This document shows, piece by piece, positions 43,171 through 54,961 of a DNA stretch of 64,000 nucleotides. Position 1 is the stretch's first letter. Each line of letters begins with the position of its first letter. A model generated the notes under the pieces. That model searched no databases and was not told the DNA's origin. It worked only from the letters and a program-made list of their open reading frames with translations. Origin of the DNA: Simmondsia chinensis (Eukaryota; Streptophyta; Magnoliopsida; Caryophyllales; Simmondsiaceae). The stretch lies in contig JAGTTD010000026.1 of NCBI GenBank assembly GCA_018398585.1, positions 3,787,001-3,851,000 on the forward strand, in the 5' to 3' direction. A program made the position numbers and the translations under genes.

Positions 43171-44195
43171 TATATGCTAAATTTGACATTTTAATTTTCA
43201 AATTATTGACTTATACCTTATTCTCTACTATGTGTGTTATGCGCGTTGCTAATGCTATTATTAGCAACATCATGAAACAAACGTCAAATTGATAAAACCT
43301 CTACTCTATTCTGAAAATAGTTTTTATAGACATGAATGTATGCTTTCTTTTATAAGTCATTCAACTTTTAGTCGAATTTCTTATGTATACAACTGAATAA
43401 TACATAAATATATTAAATTTCATTTAATTTTAGTACTTTATTTTACTAAACACTGGAGGGTCAATAGCATTGAGGAGAACATGATGGAACCTATTGTAAA
43501 ACGTCTCACTTTCTTAACTGTGACTTTTTGAATTAGTTAACTTACCAAACTCGTGTTCATGGATGACCTCATAAAATTTCTTTTGGTCTTATGTTTTCTT
43601 TTCGATGATTAAACGGTTTCGTTTTCTTTTTTTTATCGGAGTAAATTTATTGAGATATTAAAACTAGTTCTCAAAAATTACCATTTTGAGTGAATGGTTC
43701 TCATTTTGAGACGGGAATGTTAAATAATGCTAACTAGAAACCCACTTATAGCTCAATATCATAAGCAAATGAATCTCGGTCCGGTCCTGACAATATTTGT
43801 GTCAAAGCTAATGATGTTTCAAATGTGACCCTTGGTAAAATAAAATTTATGATAGTAATACAACAAATTATAAAATTTTGATCAACACTGTTATTTGGAA
43901 AAATTTTGATAATAAAACTTAGTAATATTAACAATTGAGACTTTAAAAACAAAAATTTTTGAAGTCGGGAGCCCCAAACAATTGCTTGGGTTGCTTAAGG
44001 TTATATCCAATCCTAAATGAATCTCGAAAAGATCTATAGTACTATAATTTGAAATAAATACTTGAATGTTGGTGAAATAGTTTACTTAAAATTAACAAAC
44101 TATTTTTTTGACTTAACTTAACTCGAGCTCAAAACAATGGACCCATCTCTCTCGAATCGACTTATTTCCACTCAAAATTTATGAGCTCCTTAATC
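43171..44195. other. Intergenic, nothing recognised
   Basis: No coding frame or terminal repeats that I can support. Confidence 0.45.
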
Positions 44196-44352
44196 TATTG
44201 ACAGCTTCAATTTTTGTCTTTGGCCTTTGTTTAAAAAAAAAGGCCTTTGTCTTTGGCCTTTTTTTTGGTCCCCGTGTTGTTGCAGTCGGACTCAGGCCTT
44301 GCCTAGCGAGTGGCCGGCTTGACTTTGTCGCAATTTATCAAAAAAAATGGAA
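44196..44352 (+). mobile_element. Poly(A)-ended retroposon fragment
   Basis: GTTGTTGCAGTCGGACTCAG, CCTTGCCTAGCGAGTGGCC, TTTGTCGCAATTTATC then an A-run. The end resembles those at 28085 (CTTGTCGCTAATTATTAG) and 29948. Confidence 0.5.
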
Positions 44353-44369
44353 GAGGGGGGAAGGTGCTC

Positions 44370-44500
44370 TCGAATCTAAGCATCCCTAATCATTGGGGCA
44401 GAAGGGTGTTGGGCTTTTGTCTTTCGGCTTAATAGCTAAACCATGCCCCATTATTGCTGAGTTGTTGTTGTTGTTGTTTTTATTTATTTATTTATTTTTA
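44370..44500 (+). repeat. GTT-ended hairpin repeat
   Basis: TAATCATTGGGGCA and TGCCCCATTATTG form an inverted pair, followed by GAG(TTG)n. It has the GTT-type end of the Angio-tail elements but an unrelated body. Confidence 0.4.
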
Positions 44501-45959
44501 TTTTTTTTGAACTGGACGTTGTTTATTGCTTTGGTCTCACTTCATAAGTATTTTTTAAGTTGATTCTTTTTTTTTTTTTGTTTAAATAATTTTTTTAAAA
44601 TTTTTAGGATAAAATTGGTCCATAATTTTGTAACTTTTATCTAGTAATAATCATAGAATGAGGGACCAATTTGGCCAAGAGTAAAAATTGGCGAACTATT
44701 TTGTTTCTTTTACAAAAAACCAACTTCAAAATAGTTATTTTTTGTTTAACTGCTACAACTTTTTACTTTTTCAAAAAATTACCTTCATAAGTTTAAATAT
44801 TTTAATCAAACACATAATTCAATGCCGTTAGTATTCCGTTTGGATTTTACATTATATTTTGCTTAGGTTATATATAAAATCGGAAAAAATATAACATAAA
44901 TCGGTTTTAGTTCAATTGGTCAAGCATTATATTGCTAAGGTGACTCTATATGCAGGTTCAAATCTCTGTACACATAAGCATATAATTAGATTTGAACGCG
45001 CATATAGAAACCATTTAAGGATATATTTTTTAATTGCTGATGTGGTTTTAAGAGAGTTTTAAAACCGTCTACTCTCAAATGTACGAAAACGTCGCAGTTT
45101 ATTTGGGTATACGGATGTCGTATCCACAAGAAATCGGCGTTAAGTCGGATCTAGATCTGAATTTTTTTTTTGTCGTTTCCAAGTTAACTCTTTCTTTTAT
45201 CTTTTTTTATTATTTTTCTCATCTTCAATTTTACAAATATTAATTTTGAGTGACTAAAGTACACGACAGTTTCCTTATTAGTTGTTAGTATTACTCTCTA
45301 ACAGTAAAAATAATATTGAGAGGTGCAAACTCTAGTGAGGACGTCAACTATTCCAATAATTTAAGCTGTTCTATGAAATTTTAAATGATTTTTTTATCCT
45401 AACATGTTCTCTTAACACAAGCAACCATTGGGCGCAAAATGCAGATATTGCTCATGCTCAATTCACACCTTATGCTAAAATTTTAGTATTATGACAAGTG
45501 GGTTTGTCAGGATTTGAATTTAAGACTTCTTGGTTAAAGCATCCTCTATTACCATTTTTAGGAATCAAATATCACAATAACTTACAGCCAAAAATGATTT
45601 TGTACTTTAATGAGATTTTTTTATCGAAAAAAGAATATTATTAAGAGAAAGAATTAATGTACTAAGAGTTAAGGCCAAAGTATCCTCAAACATCGAAAAT
45701 ACTAAAAAACTAATAACAGAAGGCCTCCAATCCCTCCGCATATTGGCCAAGGCTATGTTAGGGAAGCCCCTATAGCTTTTTGCCCATTGAGATCTTAAAA
45801 AAACTACCTTATCCTTACGAAATTAGCTAGCATATACTGCTTATGAAAATTCTAATATTCCTTTCTAACTACATACACTGAAGAATCCGAACTTGATTAG
45901 AAGAATACTCTCAATTGACTTCGGGCTAACCCACATCTGGTCTTAATAAGAATGAGGAA
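44501..45959. other. Intergenic, nothing recognised
   Basis: AT-rich; no gene, RNA or clear element ends. Confidence 0.45.
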
Positions 45960-46569
45960 TGGGAAAGTGAGCCATTGCCTGAAATGGCTTGGAAAAAAAA
46001 TATTGCTCAAAATAGCATATTCTAAAAAATATTGCCTAGGATAGCTCCCACGTGGCAATTTTTCATATTCAAAATTTTTTTAATTTTTTTTAAAATTAAA
46101 TACCTCCCCCCTAAGGGGAGGTCTTTGTAGGGCTTGTTACCCTTTTATATATTTTTAAATTAAAAAAATATATATATATATATTTTGACCAAAAAAAATT
46201 AAATATATTAATTATAATTTTATTAGTAAATTATGTTTAGCTTTATAATATACATTTTAGTTAAATTATGTATATAATTTATAATAAAATAAATATATTT
46301 AATTTATTTAATAATTTTATTTAAAAAAATATATAAAAGCGTAAAAAGTCCTGTTATTTGGACCAAAAAATTAAAAAAAAAAAAAGTAAATTGCAGGGCT
46401 TTGTCAGACCTCCCCTTAGGGGAAGGTATTTAATTTAAAAAAAAAATAAAAAAAATTTTAAATATGAAAATTGCCATGTGGGAGTTGTTCTGGGCAATAT
46501 TTTTTAAAATATGCTATTTTGAGTAAATTTTTTTTTTCAAGCCATTTCAGGCAACGGCTCTGGGAAAGC
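45960..46569. mobile_element. Mutator-like MITE, 592 bp, long inverted arms
   Basis: Ends GAGCCATTGCCTGAAATGGC and, reverse complemented, GAGCCGTTGCCTGAAATGGC. 9-bp duplication TGGGAAAGT/TGGGAAAGC (45960-45968, 46561-46569). The arms extend more than 200 bp each, meeting around an AT-rich loop; CCTCCCCTTAGGGG-like segments occur in both. A 9-bp duplication is the Mutator hallmark. Confidence 0.8.
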
Positions 46570-46794
46570 TTGGAACAAAATTTGCCAAACATATACTCAA
46601 GTAATCAGAGCTCTAGATGAGATCTGGCATTCACAGATCTATAGTTACAAGCTTAAGATTCATAATATCATATTAATTTGCTTTGTGTATAAGTGGTTAG
46701 GCACTTCTCAAAACCTTAGAGAAGGAGAAGACAAAAACACTGTTTTGCATGAAGGCAAATAGTTTATGTTAGAGTACAGCAAATCCAGGGCGTC

Positions 46795-46860
46795 AATGGT
46801 TCTCGTATATAAAAGGTCTTGGGGAAGGTGGGATGTACGCAGTCTTACCCCTTTAGAGTA
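46795..46860 (-). repeat. Angio-tail middle fragment (copy L)
   Basis: GGTCTTGGGGAAGGTGGGAT, GTACGCAGTCTTACCCCTTTAG matches the antisense middle of the tail module only. No ends. Confidence 0.5.
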
Positions 46861-46882
46861 GCAATGTTAAGGAAGCAATATA

Positions 46883-47175
46883 TGTTAGAGTATAAAACCA
46901 ATTTTAGGCCTTCACCCATTAGCTTAAGTTTTTGAAAAAGTTGGTTCTTTAATATGATATCATAGCCTCGTTGATTAAGAGGTCAGGAACTCGAATCCCG
47001 ACAACTCTCACTTTCAATATTAGTATAATTTAAAGCACCTGGTATGAAGTGGCCTATGCAATATCCAAACTTCAAGTCTAATGAGCATTTGCATGAGGGG
47101 GTATGTTAGATTATAAAACCAATCTTGGACCTTTACCTATCAGCTTAAGCTTTTGATAAAGTTGGTTCTTTGAGA
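46883..47175 (+). mobile_element. TRIM element with 72-bp LTRs
   Basis: LTRs 46883-46954 and 47104-47175 begin TGTTAGA.TATAAAACCAAT. A primer-site-like TGATATCATAGC follows at 46955 and GCATGAGGGGG, the polypurine tract, precedes the right LTR. The same family as the TRIM nested in Copia 1 but on the other strand. Flanks do not show a matching duplication. Confidence 0.8.
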
Positions 47176-47432
47176 GTTTACATGATCCAGTTGGCTCCAC
47201 AAATGACTATGAGGTGTTTTCCTTGCTAGAATGAGAGGCACTGGGGTGTCTAGGCCGGCTTACGTGCATAGGTCGATCTTGCACTTGAGCTACACTGGCT
47301 GCAAGGCTTGGTCTAGACTTCGAGTAGGTAACTTGTAGGCAACATTATATTATCCATACCAGCTTTACCATTGATTTTGATCTCTACTGCAATTTCATTT
47401 CACATTGTTATGTTTCCGTCACAAGTACTCTT

Positions 47433-47502
47433 TGTTAAGGAACCAACTTTCCAAAATTTAAGCTGATGGGTGAAAGTTCAGGAATAATTTTATGCTATAA
47501 CA
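47433..47502 (-). mobile_element. Solo LTR of the 72-bp TRIM family
   Basis: TGTTAAGGAACCAACTTTCC to GCTATAACA is one antisense LTR. Flanks CTCTT and CTCTC agree at four of five bases. Confidence 0.72.
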
Positions 47503-47719
47503 CTCTCGATATCCAAAATTTTAATAATTTTCTATTTTATTTACTTTTTATGTGGATAAAATAGGCATCGTCCACATAACCAACACAATCAACTTTCCAA
47601 CATCCTGCTCGTTATTCCAACAGTTTGTCACAACGTCAATATTCTTTTTATTCCGCTTTGAAAGATATTGTCGTTGTCAAGTATTTATAAAACACAATGC
47701 CCTTGTTGTTCTTCCTACT

Positions 47720-47931
47720 TGTTAAAGTATTATAACCATTCTCGTGTCTTGATCCATTAGTTTAAATTTTTGGGATCGTTAGTTCCTTGACACGGTGTTA
47801 TAGCCTAATCCAGAGGTCAAGATTTTGAATCCCAACAACCCTTACTTGCAATTTCAATATAATTTCAACATAAGGTAAGAGGTATTTTAGAGTACAAAAA
47901 CCATTCCTAAATTTTATCCTTTGTTACAGTA
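47720..47931 (+). mobile_element. Degenerate TRIM of the same family, cut by the next TRIM
   Basis: Left LTR 47720-47792 (TGTTAAAGTATTATAACCAT to CCTTGACA), primer-site remnant GGTGTTATAGCC, then a right LTR from about 47883 that stops where the next element starts at 47932. Confidence 0.65.
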
Positions 47932-48432
47932 CACAACTGACCCACATCAAAAATACAAGGGAAAGATACCTAGTTATATACGAGGTGGGCTACTCCACCC
48001 ATTGTCTGGTTTGGGATGAAACCGCACTTAGGCTGTAACAATGGTATCAGAGCCATCGATCCTTAGAGCGATTCCAAGGAGCTCAATTTGGTATGGGATG
48101 CACCTTGCTTTAGAGTTCTACTTAGTCTAGGATGGAACGAACCGTTCTAGATGGTCATGCTTGACAAGCCACATGTAATGAGCCCAAGTTCTAGAAAGGG
48201 CTACCTATAGCAAAGTGGAGCTATCAACAAGAGAAAATGGATACCTACTCAGAGTGAAACTACCTAGAGTAAAGCCGACGAGGACGATAGTTGAGGAGCG
48301 TGGCGGTTTGCTACAGAACCAAATAGTCCCACCTTGAAAAATACAAGGGGATGATATCAAGATATATATCAAGTGGGCTACTCCATCCGTTATCAATTGG
48401 TTTTGGGATGGAACCTCACTTGAACCGTAATA
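47932..48432 (+). mobile_element. Second TRIM family, LTR about 109-124 bp
   Basis: LTR 47932-48040 starts TGTTACAG and ends CTGTAACA (perfect 8-bp inverted ends). TGGTATCAGAGCC, the tRNA-Met primer site, is at 48042-48054. The second LTR is 48309-48432, with the shared text AAAATACAAGGG and GTGGGCTACTCCA.CC. The internal 268 bp is non-coding. Confidence 0.75.
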
Positions 48433-48442
48433 CTCGTCAACT

Positions 48443-51400
48443 TAAACTGTTAGGTTTATGCCTCAAACTCTTATATTTAAGTGGAGGCGTGCAGGGAGTC
48501 CCCCGATCGATCGGGAAACATACATAGAAGACCCCCGCATCCAGAGGGTCCACTGATCGATCGGGAGCCAAAATTACACACTTGTATATATATATGCCGT
48601 AGGGTTACTTATTCAGTATCCAATTCAAAGTGAGCACCACCGTCATCAAAGAGAGAGAGAGTGAAGTGATTGTAATTCTTCTATTCTCAAATCAATAAAA
48701 GTCTCCATCTCCGCCCTTGGTTTTCTCCCCTCTCAATTGAAGAGGGGTTTCCACATAAATCATTGTGTTGTTGTTTTTCGTTCTCTTTTATCCGTATTAC
48801 TTCTCATTTGTCATAGTATTTGATTCGAATTAAGTAATTGGGATTCCGCATTTCCTCACAAATTGATATCAGAGCCCTTGTTGTTCGTTTTGGTACTATG
48901 ACGTCAGCGATTAGATCAGAAGTAGAGAAGTTTGGTGGTCAAGGGAGTTTCAATTTGTGGCAAGTCCGCGTTAAAGGTCTCCTGACATAGCATGTCTTGA
49001 AGAAAGCACTGGATGGAAAAGAGAAGAAGCCGGAGAGTTTATCCGAAGCACAATGGGAGGAGTTAGATGAGAAGGCGCTTACAGCTATTCAGATGTGTCT
49101 TACAGATGATGTTCTGACATAAGTCTTCAAGGTGAAAACTGCTAAGGAGTTATGGGAGAAGCTGCAGGAGATGTTCTACTTCAAATCGGTCTCTAATAAA
49201 CTTGCAGTCAAGCGCCGGTTATTCACGTTTCGTATGTCGAAAGGTACATCTCTTAAGAATCATCTTAGCGAATTTAATTCTATAATTCAAGAATGGAAGG
49301 AATTGGATGATACTCCTAAGGACGAGGATCAGGACATGTTGTTATTATGTTCACTCTCAAATTCTTATAAAGGCTTTGTAGAAAGCATGATATATGGTGG
49401 TGGGCCAACTATTACTATTGATGAGGTTAAAAGAAACCTAGTAAGTAAAGAGAGAGTTGATAGAGAACTATCTGACTCTGTGAATAATCCTGGTAATGGG
49501 TTGTTTGTGAGAGGTAGGACTGAGACTAGAGGGTCTAATGGTAGAAAAAAGTCAGGGTCTAAATCTAGACATAAGAACCTGTCATGTAACTTCTATCACA
49601 AAAAGGGGTACATAAAGGAAAACTGTTATAAGCTTAAGAATAAGCAGAAAGAAGTTAACATGAATGACCATAATAGAGGTAATAAGTTCGTTGAGGCTAG
49701 TGTAGTTGAAGATGAGGGAGATGCTGATGTCCTACTAGTAACCGAGTCACAAACCAGGTCCATAGATAAATGGATCATGGATTCGGGTTGTTCTTACCGT
49801 GTTTGTCCTAATAGAGACTGGTTCGCCACTTATAAGTCAATTCGGGGGGGAATAGTCTTGACAGGCAACGATGCCGCGTGTAAGGTGATGGTATTGGAAC
49901 AGTTCGTGTGAAGATGTTTTGATGGTACTATAAGGACACCTAGCGACGTGAGGCACGTTCCAGACTTGAAAAAGAACCTTATCTCTTTAGGTACCCTTAA
50001 ATCCAATGGGTACAGGTACACAGCTAAAGGTGGAGCTATAAGGGTCAGTAAAGGTACATTGATTGTGATGAAGGGTAGAAGGGTAGGAACCTTATACGAG
50101 CTTGTACGTTCTACCATAATAGGGACAGTAGCTGTTTCCACACCGTCTATGACAGATATAGAGATCACTAAGATGTGGCACATGAGATTGGGCCATATGA
50201 ATCATAAAGGGCTGTCAGAGTTGAGTAAGAGAGGTCTATTATGTGGTCAGTCAACTGGACTGATGGATATCTGTGAGCACTGTGTATATGGGAAGCAAAA
50301 GAGAGCCAGCTTCAAGCAGGCAGTGCATCAGACTAAAGGAACGTTGGACTATATACATTCAGATTTGTGGGGACCGTCCAGAGTTACTTCCAAAGGAGGT
50401 TCCAGATATTTACTAACGTTCATTGATGATTTTTCAAGAAAAGTTTGGGTCTATTTTCTTAAGCAAAAAAATAAAGTTTATGAAGTCTGCAAAAAGTGGA
50501 AGACACTGCTTGAAAAACAGACAGGGAAGCAGATAAAGAGGTTGAGGACTGATAGTGGTCTTAAATTTGTTGAGGGTGATTTCCTCAAATTTTGTGAGAA
50601 CCAAGGCATTGTCAGACACGGGACTTATACAGGTCGATCTCAACAGAACGGAGTGGCAGAAAAGATTGAAAAGGACATTACTGGAGAAGGCTCGGTGTAT
50701 GCTTTCAAATGCAGGATTAGGGAGAGAATGGTGGGCAAAGGCAGTTTACATGGCTTGTTATTTAGTAAATTGATCTCCTCATTCATCGCTTTAGTTGAAG
50801 ATTCCAGAAGAGGTATGGTCTGGTTCTCCTGCTGATTATTCTCATTTGAAAATATTTGGTTGTCCTACTTATGCTTATGTTAATGATGGAAAGCTAGAGC
50901 CAAGAAGTGTATCTTTCTTGGCTATACGTCAGGTGTGAAGGGATATCATTTATGGGATCCAAAATCTCATAAATTTCTGACTAGTAGAGATGTTACTTTT
51001 GATGAATCTGTTCTACTACATCCACCACACTCAGCCTCCTTAGTTCGTGAATCAGTTCAGGCGCAGAAGCCTGATGAAAGTCAGGTACAATTAGAAAGGT
51101 CAAATCAGTAGCAGGTAGTTCTGTTTGAGAGTATGCAGACACCTCCAGTACAAGTTTCTGATGAGAATGAAATAACGAAAACAGGTCAGCAGGTCGAGCA
51201 GCATATTATTGCAAGTGATTGGCCGAAAAGGTAGATTAGGCCGCCACAGAGATATGGCTATGAGGAGATGATAGCCTACGCCCTTACTGCAGCTGAGATA
51301 GTGGAAGATTCTGAACCGTCTTCATATTCAGAAGCTGTATCGAGATCTGACTCAGAAAAGTGGCTTATGGCCATGAATGAAGAGATGGAATCACTTCAGA

Positions 51401-53285
51401 AGAACAAGACTTGGCAGCTAGTCAAGCCTCAAATAGGAAAGATAGTTCTTGGATGCAAATGGGTCTTTAAACAAAAAGAAGGCATTCCTATAGTGGAAGA
51501 TGCAAGGTACAAGGCTCGGTTAGTAGCTAAAGGCTACAGTCAGGTACATGTTGTTGATTTTCATGATATTTTCTCACCTGTTGTTAGATATTGTTCCATA
51601 CGAGTGATACTTGCTTTAGTAGCTATGCATGATTTAGAGCCTGAGCAGTTAGATGTGAAAACTACATTTTTGCATGGTGAACTAGAGGAGAGTATTTACA
51701 TGCATCAGCCTGAAGGCTTCGCTGTTGAGGGTAAAGAAGACCATGTTTGTTTATTGAAAAGGTTTTCTGTTATACGTCGATGATATGTTAATTGCAGCTA
51801 AAGACATGACAGATGTTGATGATTTGAAAATCATGTTGAAAAGTGAGTTCGAGATGAAGGACTTAGGAGCAGCTAAGAAGATTCTTGGCATGGAGATCAG
51901 TAGGGACCGAAAAGCAGGAAAGTTGTACTTGTCTAAGGAGAAGTACATTGAGAAGATTCTGGACCGATTTCACATGAAGGATGCTAAACCTGTTAGCACT
52001 CTCTTAGCAGCTCACTTCAGGCTTTCACCATTGGATTCACCTCAAACTGAGGAGGAAGTCAGGTACATGTCACAGGTCCCTTATTCTAGTGCCATGGGTA
52101 GTATTATGTATGCTATGGTATGTACTTGTTCAGATATTACTTATGCTGTGAGCAAAGTAAGTAGATACATGGCGAATCTAGGAAAGGAGCATTGGCATGC
52201 TGTCAGATGGATTCTCAGGTACTTACGTGGCATATCTAATGTTTGTTTGGAATTTGAGAAGAGTAAATGTTGTTTAGCAGGGTACACTGACTCAGACTAT
52301 GGTGAAGACCTCGATAAGAGGAAATCTACTTCGGGTTATGTGTTTTGTTTGGGAGACAGCGCTATTAGTTGGAGAGTACGTCTACAATCAGTTACCGCAC
52401 AGTCGACTACCAAGGCCGAGTATATGGCAGTTACAGAAGCGTTTAAGGAAGCCGTTTGGTTGATAGGTTTGATTAGTGAGATCAGTGTTGATCAGGGTAC
52501 TGTTGGGGTTTATTGTGATAGCCAATCAGCGATTCACCTAGCTAAAGATCAGATGACGCATCATGACAGAACGAAGCACATTGATGTCAAGCGTCATTTT
52601 AATCGAGATCTGATAGATGAGCGGAAGGTGGAGTTGAAGAAGATTGGTATTGAAGATAACCCAGCAGACATGTTCACTAAAGTTCTTCCCGGCAAGAAAT
52701 TCGTGCATTGCTCGAACTTGGTTGGGCTCTCAGTTTCAGTTTGTTAACCCCGGTGTGGGTGTGTTTTTGGAGAAGGTGGAGATATTTTATTTCGGTGATT
52801 GAATTTGAGTCAAGGTGGGGGATTTGTTATGTTTATGCCTCAAATTCTTATATTTAAGTGGAGGCGTGCAGGGAGTCCCCTGATCGATCAGGAGCAAGGC
52901 CCGATCGATCGGGAAACATACGTAGAAGACCCCCGCACCCAAAGGGTCCACCTATCGATCGGGACCCCGATCGATCGGGAGCCAAAATTACACGTGTGTA
53001 TATATACGTGCCGTAGGGTTACGTATTGAGTATCCAATTCAAAGTGAGCACCGCCGTCATCAAAGAGAGAGAGAGAGATAGAGAAGTGATTGCAATTCTT
53101 CTATCCTCAAATCAATAAAAGTCTCCATCTCTGCCCGTGGTTTTCTTCCCTCTCGATTGAAGAGGGGTTTCCACGTAAATCATTGTGTTATTGTTTTTCG
53201 TTCTCTTTTATCCGTATTACTTCTCATTTGTCGTAATATTTGATTCGAATTAAGTACTTAAGATTCCGCATTTCCTCACATAAAC
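48443..53285 (+). mobile_element. Copia LTR retrotransposon, Tork/Tnt1-like (element 2)
   Basis: LTRs 48448-48860 (413 bp) and 52825-53280 (456 bp), both TGTTA...CTCACA, with a perfect 5-bp duplication TAAAC (48443-48447, 53281-53285). Primer site TGATATCAGAGC at 48864. Polypurine CAAGGTGGGGGATT before the 3' LTR. The size difference between LTRs is due to extra CCCGATCGATCGGG units in the 3' LTR. The coding part resembles Tnt1-like (Tork lineage) Copia from gag to RNase H but is broken. Confidence 0.92.
48898..52747 (+). pseudogene. Broken Copia gag-pol of element 2
   Basis: The ATG at 48898 opens a gag frame stopped at 48988 and 49120. Gag continues to a knuckle CNFYHKKGYIKENC, which lacks the His and one Cys. 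Protease DSGCSYRV is near 49780. A short frame slip around 49880-49925 includes TGA at 49909. The integrase has WHMRLGHM, HSDLW and TDSGLKF; the frame is lost again near 50670. RT resumes by 51268, but a deletion of about 137 bp at 51763, relative to the sister element, removes the SLYGLKQ.PRQWY segment. The YVDDM motif remains but is cut from its frame. RNase H to 52747 is open. Confidence 0.9.
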
Positions 53286-53481
53286 TTTTGAAATAATTGG
53301 TCGATGACAACCCCCACAAACATATGTTTCTTGTAAAGTACTTATTCGTAATTTCTGGCAATAAGCTTTAAATTTTGGCTCTGCCACATGACAATTTTTT
53401 TCAATGGGACATTTTGTATCTGGTTTCTCCCTTTATCCTTTCTTCATGGCAGGAACCTTTAAGAAACAAACTATACCATAA

Positions 53482-53791
53482 ATGGAAGCCAAGTTCTTTC
53501 GCTTTCTAAAGATCGTAGGAGTCACTGTCAAAGCTCGAGCTGAAGCCGAAGCGCGACTCTTATACCTTAAACGCGGTTACAGCCACGAGGTTGAACTTAC
53601 GGTTCCACCTACGGTTCATGTTTTTTTGCTTCAAACCCAACATAATTTGTTGCACTGGCATCGACAAGCGACGAACGCACTAGTTTGCAGCGACGGTTTG
53701 AAGCTGCAAGCCTCCTGAGGTTTATAAAGGTAAAGGTATTATGTATGTTGATGAAGTCATTAAGAAGAAGCAAGGAAAGAAATCTAAGTGA
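53482..53791 (+). pseudogene. Processed pseudogene of mitochondrial ribosomal protein L6
   Basis: The start reads MEAKFFRFLKIVGV, then AEAEARLLYLKRGYSHEVEL and TVPPTV. After a one-base shift in a T-run near 53625, the other frame gives CFKPNIICCTGIDK, SCKPPEVYKGKGIMY and EVIKKKQGKKSK with a stop at 53789-53791. This is the full length (about 102 residues) of the nuclear-encoded plant mitochondrial L6 protein. Two in-frame stops follow the shift. It is intronless and followed by 3'-UTR-like text, so a retrocopy is likely; no poly(A) or duplication was found. Confidence 0.82.
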
Positions 53792-54422
53792 GTTCTTTTC
53801 TTGATGGGTTCTGAAAAGAGTTATTTGCTTAATTGGTCCTTAATATTTGTAAGTTTGTTCAGATTGAGCTGTTATGTTATCTGTTGCTTAGAATTGGCAT
53901 TCTTGTTATATTTTATGATGAAAGTGGTTTCTTATCTCTTAGTTTCTACCTCGTGTTTTTCATTGGATAAGGGACTAATTTGGTCACAGAAGAAAACATG
54001 AGGGACTATTTGAAAAAAGAAAAAAAGATAAGAGATCAATTTGATCAAAATTTACAAATATTAGGGACCAAAATATTAAATGACTCTATTTTGAAAAGAA
54101 AGGTAATCTTGTATTGGTGAATAAAACTCCAACCAATCCGCTAAGAAAATAAACCATGAACCATTATTTTGATACTTACGTGAGGATACGGGGATTTGAA
54201 CTCATAACCATTATAAAATGAGGTATTATTGATGTAATGTAATGCACTTATAAATACCGCCATCACAAAATGAATTCAAAATCCCATGAAAAATTAGGAA
54301 TATTATATGGGATATTTGTGAAATATTGTATAATTATCTTGAAGGTAGAGTTAGTCGCATTTTCAGAAAAGGGAATCGGGCAGCAGATTGACTGGCAACC
54401 CGGGGTCAAGATTTCCAAGAGT
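53792..54422. other. Spacer between the rpl6 pseudogene and Copia 3
   Basis: No gene. The first part may be the 3' UTR of the retrocopy. 54000-54080 has TTTGATCAAAATT and GGGACCAAAAT words of the GTC-AATTTAG MITE type. Confidence 0.4.
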
Positions 54423-54427
54423 CATTG

Positions 54428-54925
54428 TGTTAGGAAATTGTCTCAAAATTAAATGGCATTTTAAGGAGAAGGGCCGTGAGGAGGTCGATCGATCGAGGTG
54501 GAGCTCGATCGATTGGGAAAGTTACGTAAAAGCAGGACGCCTCCAGAAAGCAGGCCGATCGATCGGGAAGCGTAATTTTTCAGCGCCTATATATTGAGAC
54601 GCAGGGTTACGTCATTCAGCATCCAATTCCAAAGTGAGGGTTTCCCTTGAGCAGCGCCGCCACCAAATAAAAGAGAGTAAGAGAGAATATTGCAATTCTT
54701 CTTTTGATTCAATAATAAATGCTCCGATCTTCGCCCGTGGTTTTCTCCCCTTTCGATTGTAAAGGGGTTTCCACGTAAATCATTGTGTCAATTGTTTCTT
54801 TTCTCTTTTAGTCCATTTATTTCTCGATTTGTCGTGATATTTGATACGATTACGATCTGGGAGAATTGTTTATTTTCGCACAACTTGGTATCGGAGCATA
54901 TCAGACTTGTTTAAGTTTCTTTACA
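54428..54925 (+). repeat. 5' LTR of Copia element 3
   Basis: 498 bp, TGTTAGG...TTTACA. Near its end it contains TTGGTATCGGAGCATATCAG, a second primer-site-like sequence 40 bp before the true one; the 3' LTR has the same insert. Confidence 0.82.
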
Positions 54926-54961
54926 AATTGGTATCAGAGCCTGGCTATTCGAATTGGTACA

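Noticed and set aside
53482..53718. A functional rpl6 gene
   Set aside because: The frame shifts in a T-run, and two stops follow in the correct frame.
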